DNA from: Desulfarculaceae bacterium
GTDB taxonomy: Bacteria; Desulfobacterota; Desulfarculia; Desulfarculales; Desulfarculaceae
Direction: 5' to 3'
Length of the DNA: 38,934 nucleotides
Assembly: GCA_028277825.1 (NCBI GenBank)
Contig: JANQFN010000129.1
Span: forward strand, 1-38,934
Shown: one piece after another, positions 1 through 10,931 of the stretch
Layout of the letters: each line of letters begins with the position of its first letter
Numbering within the stretch: position 1 is the first letter of the stretch
Made by a program: the position numbers and the translations under genes
Notes under the pieces: model-generated
Database searches by the model: none
What the model was told of the DNA's origin: nothing
What the model saw: only the letters and a program-made list of their open reading frames with translations

Positions 1-99
1 GGCATCATGGATGAGGTCCTGCCCGTGGCCCAGATCATGGAGCGCACCGTGGCCCAGGCCCAAGAGGCCCTGGCCAAGCTGAACCGGGAAATGGGCTGA
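1..99 (+). CDS. C-terminal fragment of an upstream CDS (..GIMDEVLPVAQIMERTVAQAQEALAKLNREMG*), product not identifiable with confidence
   Basis: Open frame from base 1 to TGA at 97-99, 11 bp before the next ATG/GTG. Confidence 0.6.
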   Translation, partial: GIMDEVLPVAQIMERTVAQAQEALAKLNREMG

Positions 100-110
100 G
101 AGGGATAAAC

Positions 111-884
111 GTGAGCGACAAGACCGTCTTGATCCAGCAGCAGGGCAAGGTGCAGATCTGGACCCTGAACCGGCCCCAGCGTCTCAACGCCTTGACCACC
201 GAGATGGGTGTGGAGTTGCGCCAGGCCCTGGCCGCGGCGGCGTCCGATGACAGCGTGGGCGCGGTGGTGATCACCGGCGCCGGACGCGGTTTCTGCGCCG
301 GGGCCGACCTGGGCCGCTTCCAAGCCTTTGCCCAAGGAGGCGACTTCCTGGAGCGCGACCGCTTCACCTCCCTGGAGTTTCCCCGGGCATTCGCCAACTT
401 CCCCAAGCCGATTATCGCGGCCATCAACGGCCCGGCCGTGGGCTGGGGCTTCACCATGCCCCTGATGTGCGACATCCGCCTGGCCTCCAGCGAGGCGGTG
501 CTCTCCTGCGGCTTCGTGCGGGTGGGGGTGACCCCGGAGTTCGGTTCCTCCCACCTCTTGCCCGCCCTGATCGGGCTGAGCCGGGCCATGGAGCTGGTGC
601 TCACCGCCCGAAAGGTGACCCCGGAGGAGGCCCAGGAGATGGGCCTGATCAAAGAGGTCTGCGCGCCGGATGAGCTGCTGCCCCGCGCCGTGGAATTGGC
701 CGCGGAGATCGCCGAGTTTCCCGCGCCGGCCACCTCCATGGCCAAGGCCCTGCTCAAGCACGGGGCCGGGGCCAGCCTGGAGCAGACCCTGGCCTATGAG
801 ATCCAGTGCTTCCACGCCGCCCTGGAAACCCCGGAGCACCGCGAGGCGGTGGAGAAGATGCTGGCCGCCATCAAGGCCAAGTGA
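111..884 (+). CDS. Enoyl-CoA hydratase/isomerase family protein
   Basis: Crotonase fold motifs: NRPQRLNALTTEM, GAGRGFCAGADL, AAINGPAVGWG, FGSSHLLPALIG. Confidence 0.9.
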   Translation: MSDKTVLIQQQGKVQIWTLNRPQRLNALTTEMGVELRQALAAAASDDSVGAVVITGAGRGFCAGADLGRFQAFAQGGDFLERDRFTSLEFPRAFANFPKPIIAAINGPAVGWGFTMPLMCDIRLASSEAVLSCGFVRVGVTPEFGSSHLLPALIGLSRAMELVLTARKVTPEEAQEMGLIKEVCAPDELLPRAVELAAEIAEFPAPATSMAKALLKHGAGASLEQTLAYEIQCFHAALETPEHREAVEKMLAAIKAK

Positions 885-1015
885 GGGCCGGGGGCCGGGA
901 AGAAAAGAGAAGAGGCGAGTAAGGGAAAAACAATTCGCTGTGGGGGGCCGAAGCTGCTTTAAGTGGGTTTGCCTGCTCCGCGGAGCGGGTTTAGAAATGA
1001 AAATGTTGCCATAAA

Positions 1016-1046
1016 GGGCCCGGCGGTAAAAAGCCGGGCTCTTTTG
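1016..1046 (+). terminator. Rho-independent terminator
   Basis: GCCCGGC-ggtaaaaa-GCCGGGC followed by TCTTTT. Confidence 0.75.
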
Positions 1047-1128
1047 CGTTTGATGTTTGGCAACTCAGCGGGCTTTGCCCCGGCGTCCGGCCTTGATCAC
1101 ACGTCCAGACCGAATCCAAGCAATAGTG

Positions 1129-1530
1129 GTCATTGCGAGGGACGGCGGCAGTAGGCTGGCAATGAATGTTACGGCCTCACCACCGTCCCGTGGCAATCCT
1201 CCCTTTACTTTTGATAACCACCCGGCCAGGAGGAATGGCTTGTCTGAGCGGCGTTGACCAATCCCGCTTGCTATAAAAAATTGCATATTGTCGCCCGGAG
1301 CGAAGCGAAGCAATCTCTGCCACAAGTGGGCTTCACACAACTCGTGGGCGCCTGATCCAAGCAGAGATTGCTTCGTCGCTGGCGCTCCTCGCAACGACAC
1401 TGGTTGCTAACGGCAGGAATCGGCCGAGGGATTGGCCAAAGCTTTTTGTCTTTAGTGAGCCAAAAAAGGGGAAACCTAAGATCGCGCAGGTCTGCATCTT
1501 TTGCCAAGCTGCTCCTCGCGATGACGTCTA
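1129..1530. repeat. Cluster of dispersed 'CATTGCGAGG..GCGAAGCAATCTC'-type repeats with an inverted pair
   Basis: GTCATTGCGAGGG at 1129; GGAGCGAAGCGAAGCAATCTCTGC 1297-1320 inverted against GCAGAGATTGCTTCGTCGCTGGCGCTCC 1361-1388; partial copy CTGCTCCTCGCGATGACGTC near 1509-1528. Spurious ORFs read SLRGAPATKQSLL / CRCEERQRRSNL, typical of this repeat class. Confidence 0.7.
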
Positions 1531-1711
1531 TTACTGTATTCGTTCCACTCCGCAAGCCTTTATTTGCAAGGTTTCTGCCCGCACATTCTTCTATTTTTCA
1601 TTCCCTTTCCCAACCACCTTTCTTTCGCTTCCCCCTCGACGCCTCTGCCTCCAACTGTCATGTTTGACTGACAGCCTGTGTCAGCAACCCACACCCGGGA
1701 GAGCCCTCACC

Positions 1712-2572
1712 ATGCGATTCGGCCTGCATCTATCCGTGGCCTCGGGCCTGGAGGCCACCCTGGCCCAGGCCAAAAAGATGCGCCTGGAGTGTTTGCAGAT
1801 CTTCTCCGGCACCCCGCGCACCTGGAAGCAAAAGCCGCTCAAAGAACAAGAGGCCGAACTCTTCGCCACCGGCCTGGCCGCAGCGGACCTGAGGCCAGTG
1901 GCGGTGCACGCGCCCTATCTCATAAACCTGGCCAGCCCCAAAGCCCGGCTCTGGCAGCGCTCCATCAAGGCCATGGCCGACCAGCTCCGGCGGGCGCGCC
2001 TGCTGGGCGCCGACGCGGTGGTGGTGCATCCCGGCAGCCGCCAGGACAAGGACCTGGACTGGGGGCTGGCGCGGGTGGCCGAGGGCGTGCGCCGCTCCCT
2101 GGACCTGGCCGGGGAGGGCGCGGCCTGCTGGCTGGAGAACACCGCCGGCGGCGGCGGCCAGTTGGGCGGCGGCCTGGAGGATCTGGCCCAGATGCTGGCC
2201 TTGCTCAAAGGTTATCCCGCTGGGGTGGTGTTGGACACGGCCCACGCCTGGGCCGCGGGCTATGACCTGTCTGACCAGGCGGCGGTGTCAGCCTATCTGG
2301 ATGAGGTGGAGACGGTGTTGGGGCTGGAAAAGGTCAAGATGTGGCACCTCAACGACAGCCTGCACCCCAAGGGCAGCCGGCGGGACCAGCATACGCATTT
2401 GGGCAAGGGCCTGCTGGGTGGCAAGTGCTTCGCCGCCCTGGCTGGCGAACCCCGCCTGCGTGACGCCGGCGGGGTGATGGAGACCCCCAAGGACACCCCC
2501 CAGGCCGACCCGCGCAACATGGCCTACATGCGCCGGCTCCGGACCCTGGCCCAAAACCGGGCCGCCAAGTGA
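1712..2572 (+). CDS. nfo: Deoxyribonuclease IV (AP endonuclease 2 family)
   Basis: MRFGLHLSVASGLEATLAQA, LENTAGGGGQLG, VVLDTAHAWAAGYDL, WHLNDS..GSRRDQHTHLGKG; start re-placed to ATG 1712 within the longer ORF. Confidence 0.92.
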   Translation: MRFGLHLSVASGLEATLAQAKKMRLECLQIFSGTPRTWKQKPLKEQEAELFATGLAAADLRPVAVHAPYLINLASPKARLWQRSIKAMADQLRRARLLGADAVVVHPGSRQDKDLDWGLARVAEGVRRSLDLAGEGAACWLENTAGGGGQLGGGLEDLAQMLALLKGYPAGVVLDTAHAWAAGYDLSDQAAVSAYLDEVETVLGLEKVKMWHLNDSLHPKGSRRDQHTHLGKGLLGGKCFAALAGEPRLRDAGGVMETPKDTPQADPRNMAYMRRLRTLAQNRAAK

Positions 2573-2833
2573 TGTGGCGGCGAGGGGCGGAGAAGAAAAG
2601 AGGTTGGCAAGGTAAAGAAAAAGGCCTGCCGGAGTCATGCCGGGTTCTCCGTAAAGGCCGGGCCCGTTGTATTTAAGCCACGCTCCTGGTTCAGCCGGTC
2701 CCACCGCCTGATCATCAGCCGCAGGGCTATGCTGGCAAGTGGAAAACGAACCTGGCAGCAGGCGGCGCAACGCTTTGCCTGTCAGCCGCAACCGGCCCAA
2801 GCCGCCCCATTTACCCTTTACCAACTCTTCTTC

Positions 2834-2863
2834 TTTACAAATAAATTACAGGCCTTTTATTTT
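2834..2863 (+). promoter_or_regulatory. Candidate sigma70 promoter for the aroF leader transcript
   Basis: TTTACA-18 bp-TATTTT. Confidence 0.35.
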
Positions 2864-2922
2864 GTTGCGCGATCAGGCCTTTGGGTCTAAGATTGCCAAT
2901 AAGTCAGACTACATTCGCAGTG

Positions 2923-3027
2923 ATGAAACACATGAGCCAAGGCACCAACATATTTAGCAGCCAAGCCGCCGGCCTGGGCGTGTTTTATTACTATTATTTT
3001 TATGCCACCCCTGAGACGGTGAGCTGA
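2923..3027 (+). CDS. Phe/Tyr-rich leader peptide (MKHMSQGTNIFSSQAAGLGVFYYYYFYATPETVS*), predicted attenuator leader
   Basis: Short ORF absent from the ORF track; seven consecutive aromatic codons TTT TAT TAC TAT TAT TTT TAT at 2983-3003, followed by terminator and DAHP synthase. Alternative in-frame ATG at 2932; no strong SD. Confidence 0.75.
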   Translation: MKHMSQGTNIFSSQAAGLGVFYYYYFYATPETVS

Positions 3028-3100
3028 GCGGAGCGTGTTTGACTTAAACTAAAGCCCCCCAAAGCAACAAAGCCCACCGTCACTTGGCGGTGGGTTTTTT
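3015..3100 (+). promoter_or_regulatory. Transcription attenuator: terminator CCCACCG(3073-3079)/CGGTGGG(3088-3094)+T6 versus antiterminator GACGGTGaGCT(3015-3025)/AGCcCACCGTC(3071-3081)
   Basis: Hand pairing: terminator 7 bp perfect stem followed by TTTTTT; the competing pairing is 10 of 11 bp and sequesters the terminator 5' arm. Confidence 0.75.
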
Positions 3101-3148
3101 ATTTTGGTTTAGCAACAAAGATTCAAGGCAGAAGGGAAGCGTGGAATC

Positions 3149-4174
3149 ATGATCATTCAGCTAAAGGCCAGCGCCGGCAAGGCGGGCCTGGAAACCGTGG
3201 TAAGTGAGTTGGCCCAGGACGGCGTGCCCCGCAAACGCCTGGACATCTTTTCCGGTGACACCTACACCATGGTGGGCGTGCAGGGCGACGTCTCCAAGCT
3301 GAACCAGGACAAGTACCAGGCCCTGAGCATGGTGAAGAGGGTGCACCGCATATCCGACCCCTTCAAGGAACTCTCCCGGCAGTATCATGCTGAGGACACC
3401 GTGATTTCCCTGGACAACGGACACCAGGTGGGCCGCGACCTGAGCCTCATCGCCGGGCCCTGCGCCATCGAGAGCCGGGAGCAGTTGTTCAAGACCGCGG
3501 AGTTGGTGTCCCAGGCCGGGGCCAACCTGCTGCGCGGCGGGGCCTTCAAGCCGCGCACCATCCACCGCAGCTTCCAGGGCCTGGGCGAGGAGGGTCTCAA
3601 GCTGCTGGCCGAGGCCCGGGAGAAATTCGCAATGCCGGTGATCTCTGAAATCATGGACGCCCGGGACATCCCCCTGTTCGAGAAATACCAGATCGACATC
3701 TGGCAGGTGGGGGCCAGAAACTGCCTGAATTACAGTTTCCTGGACGCCTTGGCCGAGGTGGAAGACCCCAAGCCGGTGCTTTTAAAGCGCGGCGACCACG
3801 TGTCCATGAACGAGCTATTGGGCGCGGCCCTGAGGTTGTACGAGGGCAATCACCAGGTGATTTTATGCGAACGGGGAGACAAGACCGCCGATAGGGTGTA
3901 CCGCAACGTGCTCAACCTGAACAACGTCTCCTACCTCAAGCACCACTACCACTTGCCGGTGATCGTGGACCCCAGCCACGGCACCGGGGTGCGTGAGCTG
4001 GTGGTGGATTTAGGTATGGCCGGAGTGGCCGCCGGGGCAGACGGGCTCATCGTGGAGGTGCATCACCAGCCGGACAAGGCCCTGTGCGACGGGGCCCAGA
4101 GCCTCAACTCAGAGTTCAAGGCCATGGTGCCCCTGGCCAAGAGCATATTCTCGGCCCGGCAGCGGGCGGCGTAG
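3149..4174 (+). CDS. aroF: 3-deoxy-7-phosphoheptulonate (DAHP) synthase
   Basis: LIAGPCAIESREQLF, LRGGAFKPRT, FQGLGEEGLKLL, QVGARNCLNYSFL, LPVIVDPSHGTG, GADGLIVEVHHQPDKALCDGAQSL; N-terminal ferredoxin-like extension. Confidence 0.95.
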   Translation: MIIQLKASAGKAGLETVVSELAQDGVPRKRLDIFSGDTYTMVGVQGDVSKLNQDKYQALSMVKRVHRISDPFKELSRQYHAEDTVISLDNGHQVGRDLSLIAGPCAIESREQLFKTAELVSQAGANLLRGGAFKPRTIHRSFQGLGEEGLKLLAEAREKFAMPVISEIMDARDIPLFEKYQIDIWQVGARNCLNYSFLDALAEVEDPKPVLLKRGDHVSMNELLGAALRLYEGNHQVILCERGDKTADRVYRNVLNLNNVSYLKHHYHLPVIVDPSHGTGVRELVVDLGMAGVAAGADGLIVEVHHQPDKALCDGAQSLNSEFKAMVPLAKSIFSARQRAA

Positions 4175-4224
4175 TCCCGGTACGCGCGGCGGTTTAGCAG
4201 AGGCGGGGGAGGAGGGAAACAGGC

Positions 4225-4281
4225 ATGTAAGGAAAAAAGGGGGCGTCCCGGGGAATTCCCGGCATACGGGTGCGCCCCCTG
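4225..4281 (-). terminator. Leftward intrinsic-terminator-like hairpin
   Basis: On the minus strand: GGGGGCG...(CCGGGAATTCCCGG)...CGCCCCC followed by TTTTTT. Confidence 0.5.
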
Positions 4282-4489
4282 TTCCAGTGGCATGAATACA
4301 GGTCAACGGGCGGTCCAAATGACAAGGAAGGGCGGTGGTGGCGAGTGACGGCCGCCTTTTCACGCCCGCACCCCGACCAGGAGACCAGGGCCTTCTCGGT
4401 TCCGCCGCCGGGCGGGTTTAACCGCCCTTGATACTGAAACCACCCACCCATCGGCAAGTTTCATTTTTTCCTTCAAAATTTTTCGGCTT

Positions 4490-4587
4490 ATGAACAACCC
4501 CGCCGCAAGCAGCGGGGTATCAAGGGGAAAATTTCAGCTTTATAGCGCGGCAAGCCGCGGGGAATGAACCCCCGTATGGGGGTTCAA
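4490..4587 (+). repeat. 98-bp three-hairpin dispersed element, copy 1
   Basis: ATGAACAACCCCGCCGCAAGCAGCGGGG...GCGCGGCAAGCCGCGGGGAATGAACCCCCGTATGGGGGTTCAA; shared with 12651-12703 (deleted) and 36795-36892 (inverted). Confidence 0.9.
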
Positions 4588-4708
4588 CTGATGCATTGTG
4601 ATTCAGGCAGGCGTTGGTTGCGTCTGCCTGGTCTCAGGGCCCAAGTTGACCCTAAGACTTGAATATGTTAGGTTTCTGGCGATATGTCCAGTAAGGGAGG
4701 ACCGCGCC

Positions 4709-5554
4709 TTGGCCGATCCCCAAACACCGCCCGATGACGCCCAGATAATCGAGTTGACCGATGTGGTGCGTCCCATCGGCGAGGCCGAGGTGGTGCCCCC
4801 ACCGGCCGCGCCGGAGGCTGGTGAGCCGCCCGCCTCGGGCGACGGCGAGTTGGAGCGGCTTTTATCCGAATTGAACCAGGACACCCCGCCGCCTCCCCAA
4901 GAGGACGACCTGGAAAAGCTCCTGAACGAAATGGGCGGGCAGCCGCCGGCCATGGAGGCGCCCCCGGCTGAGGAGGACCTGCAGTCTCTCCTGGCCGAGT
5001 TGGAGGCCCAGGCCCAGAGTGAGCCCCCGGTTAGTGAACCCGCGGTTAGCGAACCAGCCCCGGCCGAACCGGCCCCGGCCCAGCCCGAGCCCCCGGCGGG
5101 CGGCACCGGCGATCCGGAGTTGGACCGCCTGTTGGCCGAGATCGGCAAGGGCGGCGCCGAGCCCGAGACCAAAGAGGCTCCGGCCAAAGCAACAGAGGAA
5201 TCTGGCGCGGCCCAAGCCACTGCCGCCGCCGCCGGAGCCGTTCCCGGCGCTGCCGCCGCCAAGGCCAAAAAGCCCCAGGACGAGGCAAAGCCGGCACCGA
5301 AGCCGAAGCCGAAGCCGAAATCGGAAGCGCCAGCCGCCAAGGAGGCAGCGCCAGAAAAGGCCAAGCAGGCGGCGCCGACTGCCAGCGGGCTGGACCCGGC
5401 CCGGGCCGAGGAGATCTTCGAGCGGGCGGTGCGCGAAGAGGTGGCCAAGGTGGTGCAGGAAGTGGTGGCCCGCCTGGTCACCGAGCAGTTGGCCAAGGAA
5501 CTGGAGGCCTTGAAAAGGCAGGACGCCAAGCCCCAAGACGGCGTAGTAGACTAG
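4709..5554 (+). CDS. Pro/Ala-rich, acidic, probably disordered protein with four DLxxLLxE repeats and C-terminal helical region; PopZ/DUF2497-like architecture (tentative)
   Basis: Open ORF 4598-5554; TTG 4709 preferred because of SD AAGGGAGG 8 nt upstream; motifs IIELTDVV, ELERLLSEL, DLEKLLNEM, DLQSLLAEL, ELDRLLAEI, C-terminal EEIFERAVREEVAKVVQEVVARLVTEQLAKELEAL. Confidence 0.7.
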   Translation: MADPQTPPDDAQIIELTDVVRPIGEAEVVPPPAAPEAGEPPASGDGELERLLSELNQDTPPPPQEDDLEKLLNEMGGQPPAMEAPPAEEDLQSLLAELEAQAQSEPPVSEPAVSEPAPAEPAPAQPEPPAGGTGDPELDRLLAEIGKGGAEPETKEAPAKATEESGAAQATAAAAGAVPGAAAAKAKKPQDEAKPAPKPKPKPKSEAPAAKEAAPEKAKQAAPTASGLDPARAEEIFERAVREEVAKVVQEVVARLVTEQLAKELEALKRQDAKPQDGVVD

Positions 5555-5580
5555 ACCACCGGCCCGGGCGGCTGGTAAGA

Positions 5581-5613
5581 GGCGAGGGAGAAGGCTCCCC
5601 GCCCTTTTATTTT
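5581..5613 (+). terminator. Rho-independent terminator
   Basis: GGCGaGGGAG-AAGG-CTCCCCGCC followed by CTTTTATTTT. Confidence 0.7.
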
Positions 5614-5666
5614 GCGCGATTCATTATTTCTGGCCAGCCGGCCAGCCGGCGGCAAACGGAGTCCCC

Positions 5667-8312
<2,646 letters not shown>

Positions 8313-8438
8313 AGGCGGTTTTTTTCATGCCCGCCCCGGAGGGCCAAGGCCCATAAGGCCCATGGCTCTTGGGGGTTTAGTGCGTGCTCCGGGCAAGAGA
8401 AGACAGGCACAAACCCCACAAAAAGGGGCACTTTGTGC

Positions 8439-8467
8439 TTGACAGCACTAAGGCTTATTGATAGACA
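8439..8467 (+). promoter_or_regulatory. Candidate sigma70 promoter of dsrC
   Basis: TTGACA-17 bp-TAGACA, strong SD AAAGGAGG upstream of ATG 8544. Confidence 0.5.
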
Positions 8468-8543
8468 GTTCATTGTGCTTTTTGACCCCAAGTGAACAAA
8501 AGGCCGTAAGGCTGATTTAAATTCCTAAAGGAGGAAACTCAAG

Positions 8544-8861
8544 ATGCCTACCGTGAGCTACAAAGGCAAAGATTACGAAGTCGACGAGGACGGCTTCCTG
8601 CAAGACCCCGAGGAGTGGGACGTTGACTTCGCGCATTACGTGAAGGAGCAAGAGGGCATCTCCGAGCTGGGCGACGAGCACTGGAAGGTCATCCATTACC
8701 TCCAGGACTACTACAAGAAGAACGGCATCGCCCCCATGGTCCGCATTATGACCAAGGTCACCGGCTACAAGCTGAAGCAGATCTACGAGCTGTTCCCCAG
8801 CGGCCCCGGCAAAGGCGCCTGTAAGATGGCTGGCCTGGCCAAGCCCACTGGCTGCGTCTAG
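8544..8861 (+). CDS. dsrC: DsrC/TusE family sulfur-carrier protein (dissimilatory sulfite reductase partner)
   Basis: EDGFLQDPEEWDVDFAHYVKEQEGI; C-terminal arm with two Cys, GACKMAGLAKPTGCV. Confidence 0.95.
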   Translation: MPTVSYKGKDYEVDEDGFLQDPEEWDVDFAHYVKEQEGISELGDEHWKVIHYLQDYYKKNGIAPMVRIMTKVTGYKLKQIYELFPSGPGKGACKMAGLAKPTGCV

Positions 8862-8888
8862 TACCAGCGCTTAATCCAGTTCACACGG

Positions 8889-8931
8889 ACGGTGCCCCGC
8901 TTTGTATGCATAAAGCGGGCACCGTCTTTTA
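8889..8931 (+). terminator. Rho-independent terminator of dsrC
   Basis: ACGGTGCCCcGCTTTgtatgcatAAAGCGGGCACCGT followed by CTTTT. Confidence 0.85.
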
Positions 8932-9016
8932 GGCCCTAGCCTATACATAATTATGTGCAGAAGCAAGGCCGTGCAGAAGGACCCCAACCCAAGCAAGACC
9001 CAGGCGAATCCTGGGG

Positions 9017-10774
9017 GTGGAGCGCATCGTGGCCAACCCGCCTAACTCATCGGGAATAGAGCTTAAGCCAGCCCCAAAAACCTATGACAAAGAACTGGAC
9101 AAGGCCCGCCCGCCCGAGGAGACCGTGGCTTGGGTGCGCCAGCGTTTTTCTGACCTGGGCCAGGAGATCCTGCGCTCCACGGTGCGCATCGACACCGGCC
9201 GCCTGGACGTGCCGGTGTTTATCAGCATCTGCGGCGACGCGGCCAAGGGCCTGACCGGCACCCAGAAGCAGATGGGCAAGGGCGCCAGCCCCATCCAGGC
9301 CGAGGCCAGCGCCCTGATGGAGTTGGCCGAGCGCTTCAGCTTTTTCCACTTCATCAAAAAGACCGACTTCCCCTGGCTCACCGCCCCCCAGGCCGGGGAG
9401 GCGGCCATGGATTTTGTGGAGGCGGCCAAGTCGGTGTATCACCCGGCCGGCGACCTGGAGCGGGGCCGGGCGGTGTATGACCTGTTGCCCCAGACCTGGG
9501 CCTGGGCCCGGAACCTGGGTGAGGCGCGCGACGAGTACCTTCCCCTGGGCTGGTTCTTTGCCATCAACGAGTACAACGGCCCGGCCGCGGGCAACTGCCT
9601 GGAAGAGGCGGTATTGCAGGCGGTGTGCGAGATCGTGGAGCGCCACATCTCGGCGATGGTCACCCTGGAGGAGCGGCCCACGCCGGCCATAGACTTTGAC
9701 AGCGTCACAGACCCGGTGGCCCGGGACCTGATCGCCAAGTTCGAGAACGCGGGCATCAAGGTGTTTTTAAAGGACTTCACCTGCGACATGGGCATCCCCT
9801 CGGTGGGCGCCCTGTGCTACGACCCCGAGAGCTTCCCCGCCTCCAGCGAGATCGTCTACGCCGCCGGCACCGCCACCAGCCCGGCCAAGGCCCTGATCCG
9901 GGCCCTGACCGAGGTGGCCCAACTGGCCGGCGACTTCCAGACCCACACCAACTACCTGGTCAGCGCCCTGCCCAAGTTTCAGACCCTGGAGGAGGCGGCC
10001 TACGTCATGGAGCCGACGGGCACGGTCGCCCTGGATTCCCTGCCTGACCTGAGCCGGGAGGACTTCAAAGACGAGGTGGACGCCTGTGTGGCCGCGCTTA
10101 AAGAGCGTGACTTCACCACTTATATCGTCAATGTGACTCACTCTGAGTTGCAGGTGCCTTCGGTGTACTGCATCATCCCCGGCGCCCACTTCGCCTACCG
10201 CACCAGCGGCACCGACGTGATCTTCCACGCCGCCAAGCTGGCCAGTCAATTGGGTGACCCGGAGCTGGCCCTGGACACCATCAACCAAATGCTCGAAAGA
10301 GCTGGTTCAAGCTATTACTTGCACTTCTTCCGGGCCCTGGCCCTGCTGGAGTTGGAGCGGCCCGAAGAGGGTCTCAGCAGCCTGCAAAAGGCCCTGGAAC
10401 TCAACCCGCCGGCCACGGACGAGGCCAGCATCCACACCCATATGGGAGTGGCGCTCAAGGACCTGGGCCGTTTCGAGGAGGCCAAGGCCGCCCTGAACCG
10501 GGCCGCCTCCTTTGACGAGCCCCACCAGGAGATCTTCAACCTGTTGGGCTTCTGCCACTTCATGCTCAAGGAGCACGAGGAGTCCATCGAGGCCTTTGGC
10601 CAGGCTATCGAGATGGCGCCGGGCGAGGCCATCAACTACGCCAACATCGGCTCCAATCTGCGTGAGATGGGCAACATCGAAGAGGCCTGTAAGATGTACG
10701 AGCATGCCCTGCACCTGGACCCCAGCCTGGATTTCGCCCGCGAAAACCTGGAGCGGCTCAGCGGAAAGAGTTAG
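9017..10774 (+). CDS. YcaO-domain protein with C-terminal TPR repeats
   Basis: YcaO signatures IQAEASALMELAERFS, NCLEEAVLQAVCEIVERHI, SPAKALIRALTEVAQL; TPR-like AINYANIGSNLREMGNIEEACKMYEHALHLDPSLDFARENL. Confidence 0.88.
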   Translation: MERIVANPPNSSGIELKPAPKTYDKELDKARPPEETVAWVRQRFSDLGQEILRSTVRIDTGRLDVPVFISICGDAAKGLTGTQKQMGKGASPIQAEASALMELAERFSFFHFIKKTDFPWLTAPQAGEAAMDFVEAAKSVYHPAGDLERGRAVYDLLPQTWAWARNLGEARDEYLPLGWFFAINEYNGPAAGNCLEEAVLQAVCEIVERHISAMVTLEERPTPAIDFDSVTDPVARDLIAKFENAGIKVFLKDFTCDMGIPSVGALCYDPESFPASSEIVYAAGTATSPAKALIRALTEVAQLAGDFQTHTNYLVSALPKFQTLEEAAYVMEPTGTVALDSLPDLSREDFKDEVDACVAALKERDFTTYIVNVTHSELQVPSVYCIIPGAHFAYRTSGTDVIFHAAKLASQLGDPELALDTINQMLERAGSSYYLHFFRALALLELERPEEGLSSLQKALELNPPATDEASIHTHMGVALKDLGRFEEAKAALNRAASFDEPHQEIFNLLGFCHFMLKEHEESIEAFGQAIEMAPGEAINYANIGSNLREMGNIEEACKMYEHALHLDPSLDFARENLERLSGKS

Positions 10775-10801
10775 TTATTCAGGATAGTTAAATTAATAAG
10801 G

Positions 10802-10827
10802 CCCCGCCACTTGGCGGGGTTTGTTTT
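10802..10827 (+). terminator. Rho-independent terminator
   Basis: CCCCGCC-ACTT-GGCGGGG followed by TTTGTTTT. Confidence 0.85.
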
Positions 10828-10874
10828 GTCAAGGTATGTCGATAGATAATAAGTATTACAAAATTAAATATATA

Positions 10875-10903
10875 TTGCAAAATATGATCGATAGCATTAT
10901 AGT
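10875..10903 (+). promoter_or_regulatory. Promoter of VapBC-like operon
   Basis: TTGCAA-17 bp-TATAGT; overlaps second of two imperfect direct repeats TATG(A)TCGATAG(A/C)(A/T)TTATA. Confidence 0.6.
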
Positions 10904-10931
10904 ATGATTAATATTTCAAGGGGGAGCTATT

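Noticed and set aside
35-757. Long minus-strand ORF (240 aa) opposite the crotonase gene, and similar antisense ORFs over valS, hyuA, hyuB, SSS and the regulator (e.g. 5607-7718, 26119-27642)
   Set aside because: High-GC shadow ORFs: low-complexity Ala/Gly/His/Arg composition, no recognisable motifs, opposite strand clearly coding.
1065-1555. Minus-strand ORFs reading SLRGAPATKQSLL and CRCEERQRRSNL
   Set aside because: Typical spurious translations of a dispersed nucleotide repeat.
4330-4400. Possible cobalamin riboswitch on the plus strand (GACCAGGAGACCAGGGCC resembles a B12 box)
   Set aside because: The rest of the conserved core (GGGAAnnnGGTGnnAAnCC and the GCCACTG region) is not in the right order, and no B12-related gene follows.
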